Shown piece by piece: positions 16,041 through 16,994 of a DNA stretch of 16,994 nt. The DNA comes from an uncultured Lachnospiraceae bacterium (GTDB taxonomy: Bacteria > Bacillota > Clostridia > Lachnospirales > Lachnospiraceae), in assembly GCA_910587305.1 (NCBI GenBank), contig CAJUKV010000059.1, positions 1 through 16,994 of the forward strand. The letters are read 5' to 3'. Within the stretch, counting starts at the first letter, position 1. Each line of letters begins with the position of its first letter. Under the pieces are notes generated by a model, which saw nothing but the letters and a program-made list of their open reading frames with translations, was not told the origin of the DNA and searched no databases. The position numbers and the translations under genes were made by a program.

Positions 16041-16718
16041 TTAAAAGAATAGAAATACGGCGGCAAGAGATATCGCGTTTCCAAGAATGTGCGAAACGGT
16101 ACTGATAACACAATTACCCGATTTGTGATAAATCAACGAGAAAATCAAACTATCAATGAATACCGCGGCAACATCATAAACTACAAGCCCGGCGTTTCCG
16201 GCGGCAATATGTCCTGCCGCAAAAATAGCCGATGAAACAAACGCGCAGAGCCAAAATGGAAATATTTTCATACCTTTCCCAAGGAAAAAGCCTCTATATG
16301 CAATTTCTTCGCCAAATGCCGCAATGATAACCTGACCTGCCAGCAGTACTGTTTTGTCAAAAGACAGGACAGCGCTCGTCCGCCCCATTACATGGGCAAC
16401 AAAATCTCCGCCAAAAATCAGATTTCCTGTAATAAGCGTTATAATACCACTCACACTCGGCAGCAACACCCAAAGAATCACACCCGGCTTTTTGATATCC
16501 CCCGCAATAGTATGAAAGCGCAAACCCGATTCGGAATCTTGTGTTTTGGCGGCAGCTTCCGTAATGAAGAAAAACGCTATCCCAACAAGCACGGAATATC
16601 CTGCTATATTCGAGGAGGGCGTCACTTTTGTTACCGTCAACAGTATCATTACAATGATACCTGTGAGCGTGATAACAGTACTCCTTTTGCCATCTCCTAT
16701 AATTTGTTGATTTTTCAT
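16041..16718 (-). CDS. CPBP family intramembrane metalloprotease
   Basis: This 225-residue membrane protein has about six to eight hydrophobic segments and all three CPBP motifs: GEEIAYRG (E137, E138, R142), FAAGH (H170) and SHILGN (H210, N214). It is therefore likely catalytically competent, unlike the shorter family member at the other end of the window. The family includes CAAX-processing and bacteriocin-immunity proteases; the substrate here is unknown. The ATG at 16718 is preceded by AGGAGG at 7 nt. It begins 24 nt after the stop of the HAD hydrolase gene and is probably in one operon with it. Confidence 0.9.
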   Translation of the reverse strand: MKNQQIIGDGKRSTVITLTGIIVMILLTVTKVTPSSNIAGYSVLVGIAFFFITEAAAKTQDSESGLRFHTIAGDIKKPGVILWVLLPSVSGIITLITGNLIFGGDFVAHVMGRTSAVLSFDKTVLLAGQVIIAAFGEEIAYRGFFLGKGMKIFPFWLCAFVSSAIFAAGHIAAGNAGLVVYDVAAVFIDSLIFSLIYHKSGNCVISTVSHILGNAISLAAVFLFF

Positions 16719-16742
16719 TTCGTTTCCTCCTGCATACCTGCC

Positions 16743-16994
16743 TCAAATAACCCGTTTTTCCAAATAAACGGCCACGCCATCCTCCTCATTTGAAAGTGTA
16801 ATATCATCAGCAATGTCTTTGACCTCCTGCACCGCATTTCCCATCGCCACACCAACTCCGCATATCTTTAACATACCGATATCCGCATAATCATCTCCAA
16901 AAGCAACGATTTCCGATACGTCCCCGTGACACGCTTCACATACTGCTAATATTGCCTTTTCCTTTGTAATCCCGCTTTTCGTAAACTTATACCA
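16743..16994 (-). CDS. Cof-type HAD hydrolase, C-terminal part only
   Basis: The window edge cuts this gene, leaving the last 83 residues and a TGA stop. KSGITKEKAI holds the conserved HAD motif III lysine, and IVAFGDDYADIGML is motif IV with the metal-binding aspartates. VGVAMGNAVQEVKDIADDIT and EEDGVAVYLEK are the usual end of Cof-subfamily sugar-phosphate phosphatases. The start and cap domain lie beyond the window. It is upstream of, and probably co-transcribed with, the CPBP gene. It is useful as an internal standard for the shortened HAD domain at 11285-13030. Confidence 0.88.
   Translation of the reverse strand, partial: WYKFTKSGITKEKAILAVCEACHGDVSEIVAFGDDYADIGMLKICGVGVAMGNAVQEVKDIADDITLSNEEDGVAVYLEKRVI

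Noticed and set aside
15969..16052. Plus-strand frame ending FEHFNLQAKIFDILNELSDLKE, resembling the tail of a real protein
   Set aside because: It is only 28 codons, has stops directly upstream and no start signal, and runs into the 3' end of the CPBP gene. It could be a remnant, but cannot be supported.
1..16994. Search for insertion sequences, transposases, att sites, tRNA or rRNA genes
   Set aside because: None recognised by reading; gene decay and GC shifts suggest past exchange, but no element boundaries are visible.

Overview
The window looks like chromosome from an anaerobic Firmicute, most likely Lachnospiraceae or a related Clostridia. This is inferred from the AGGAGG-type ribosome binding sites, moderate-to-low and patchy GC, and the mix of protein families; no rRNA or tRNA is present to confirm it. 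Every supported gene lies on the minus strand, so transcription runs from high to low coordinates.

The core (about 858-11256) is a complete type I-C CRISPR-Cas locus in the order cas3-cas5c-cas8c-cas7-cas4-cas1-cas2, then a leader, then an array of 33 repeats and 32 spacers. All signature motifs of the interference genes (Cas3, Cas5c, Cas8c, Cas7) and adaptation genes (Cas4, Cas1, Cas2) are intact, and 31 of 33 repeats are identical, so the system looks functional. An internal start in cas8c with its own ribosome binding site probably makes the small subunit Cas11c. The leader carries a nested inverted repeat starting four bases after the cas2 stop. Two spacers (15 and 30 from the leader-distal end) share 30 nt at the same end and then diverge, which suggests separate captures from variant copies of one target.

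Upstream of cas3, with only 28 bp between, is a two-gene unit (11285-14429). It encodes an STM4012-like radical SAM protein and an STM4011-like radical SAM domain fused to a HAD phosphatase-like domain. The HAD domain appears to stop about 35-40 residues early, right beside cas3, and carries a 12-bp in-frame tandem repeat. There is little room for a dedicated cas promoter, so cas expression may depend on this unit or on a promoter inside it.

Further upstream is a broken AlbA_2/HATPase-type regulator (14576-15630), with a frameshift and a missing ATPase section. Then comes an AT-rich gap, an intact CPBP membrane protease (16041-16718) and the C-terminal end of a Cof-type HAD hydrolase cut by the window edge. 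On the far side of the array is a second CPBP gene (39-626) that lacks its third conserved motif.

No wholly new system is evident. The points most worth following are the variant-pair spacers, the leader hairpin, the radical SAM/HAD fusion and its junction with the cas operon, and the coding minisatellite.
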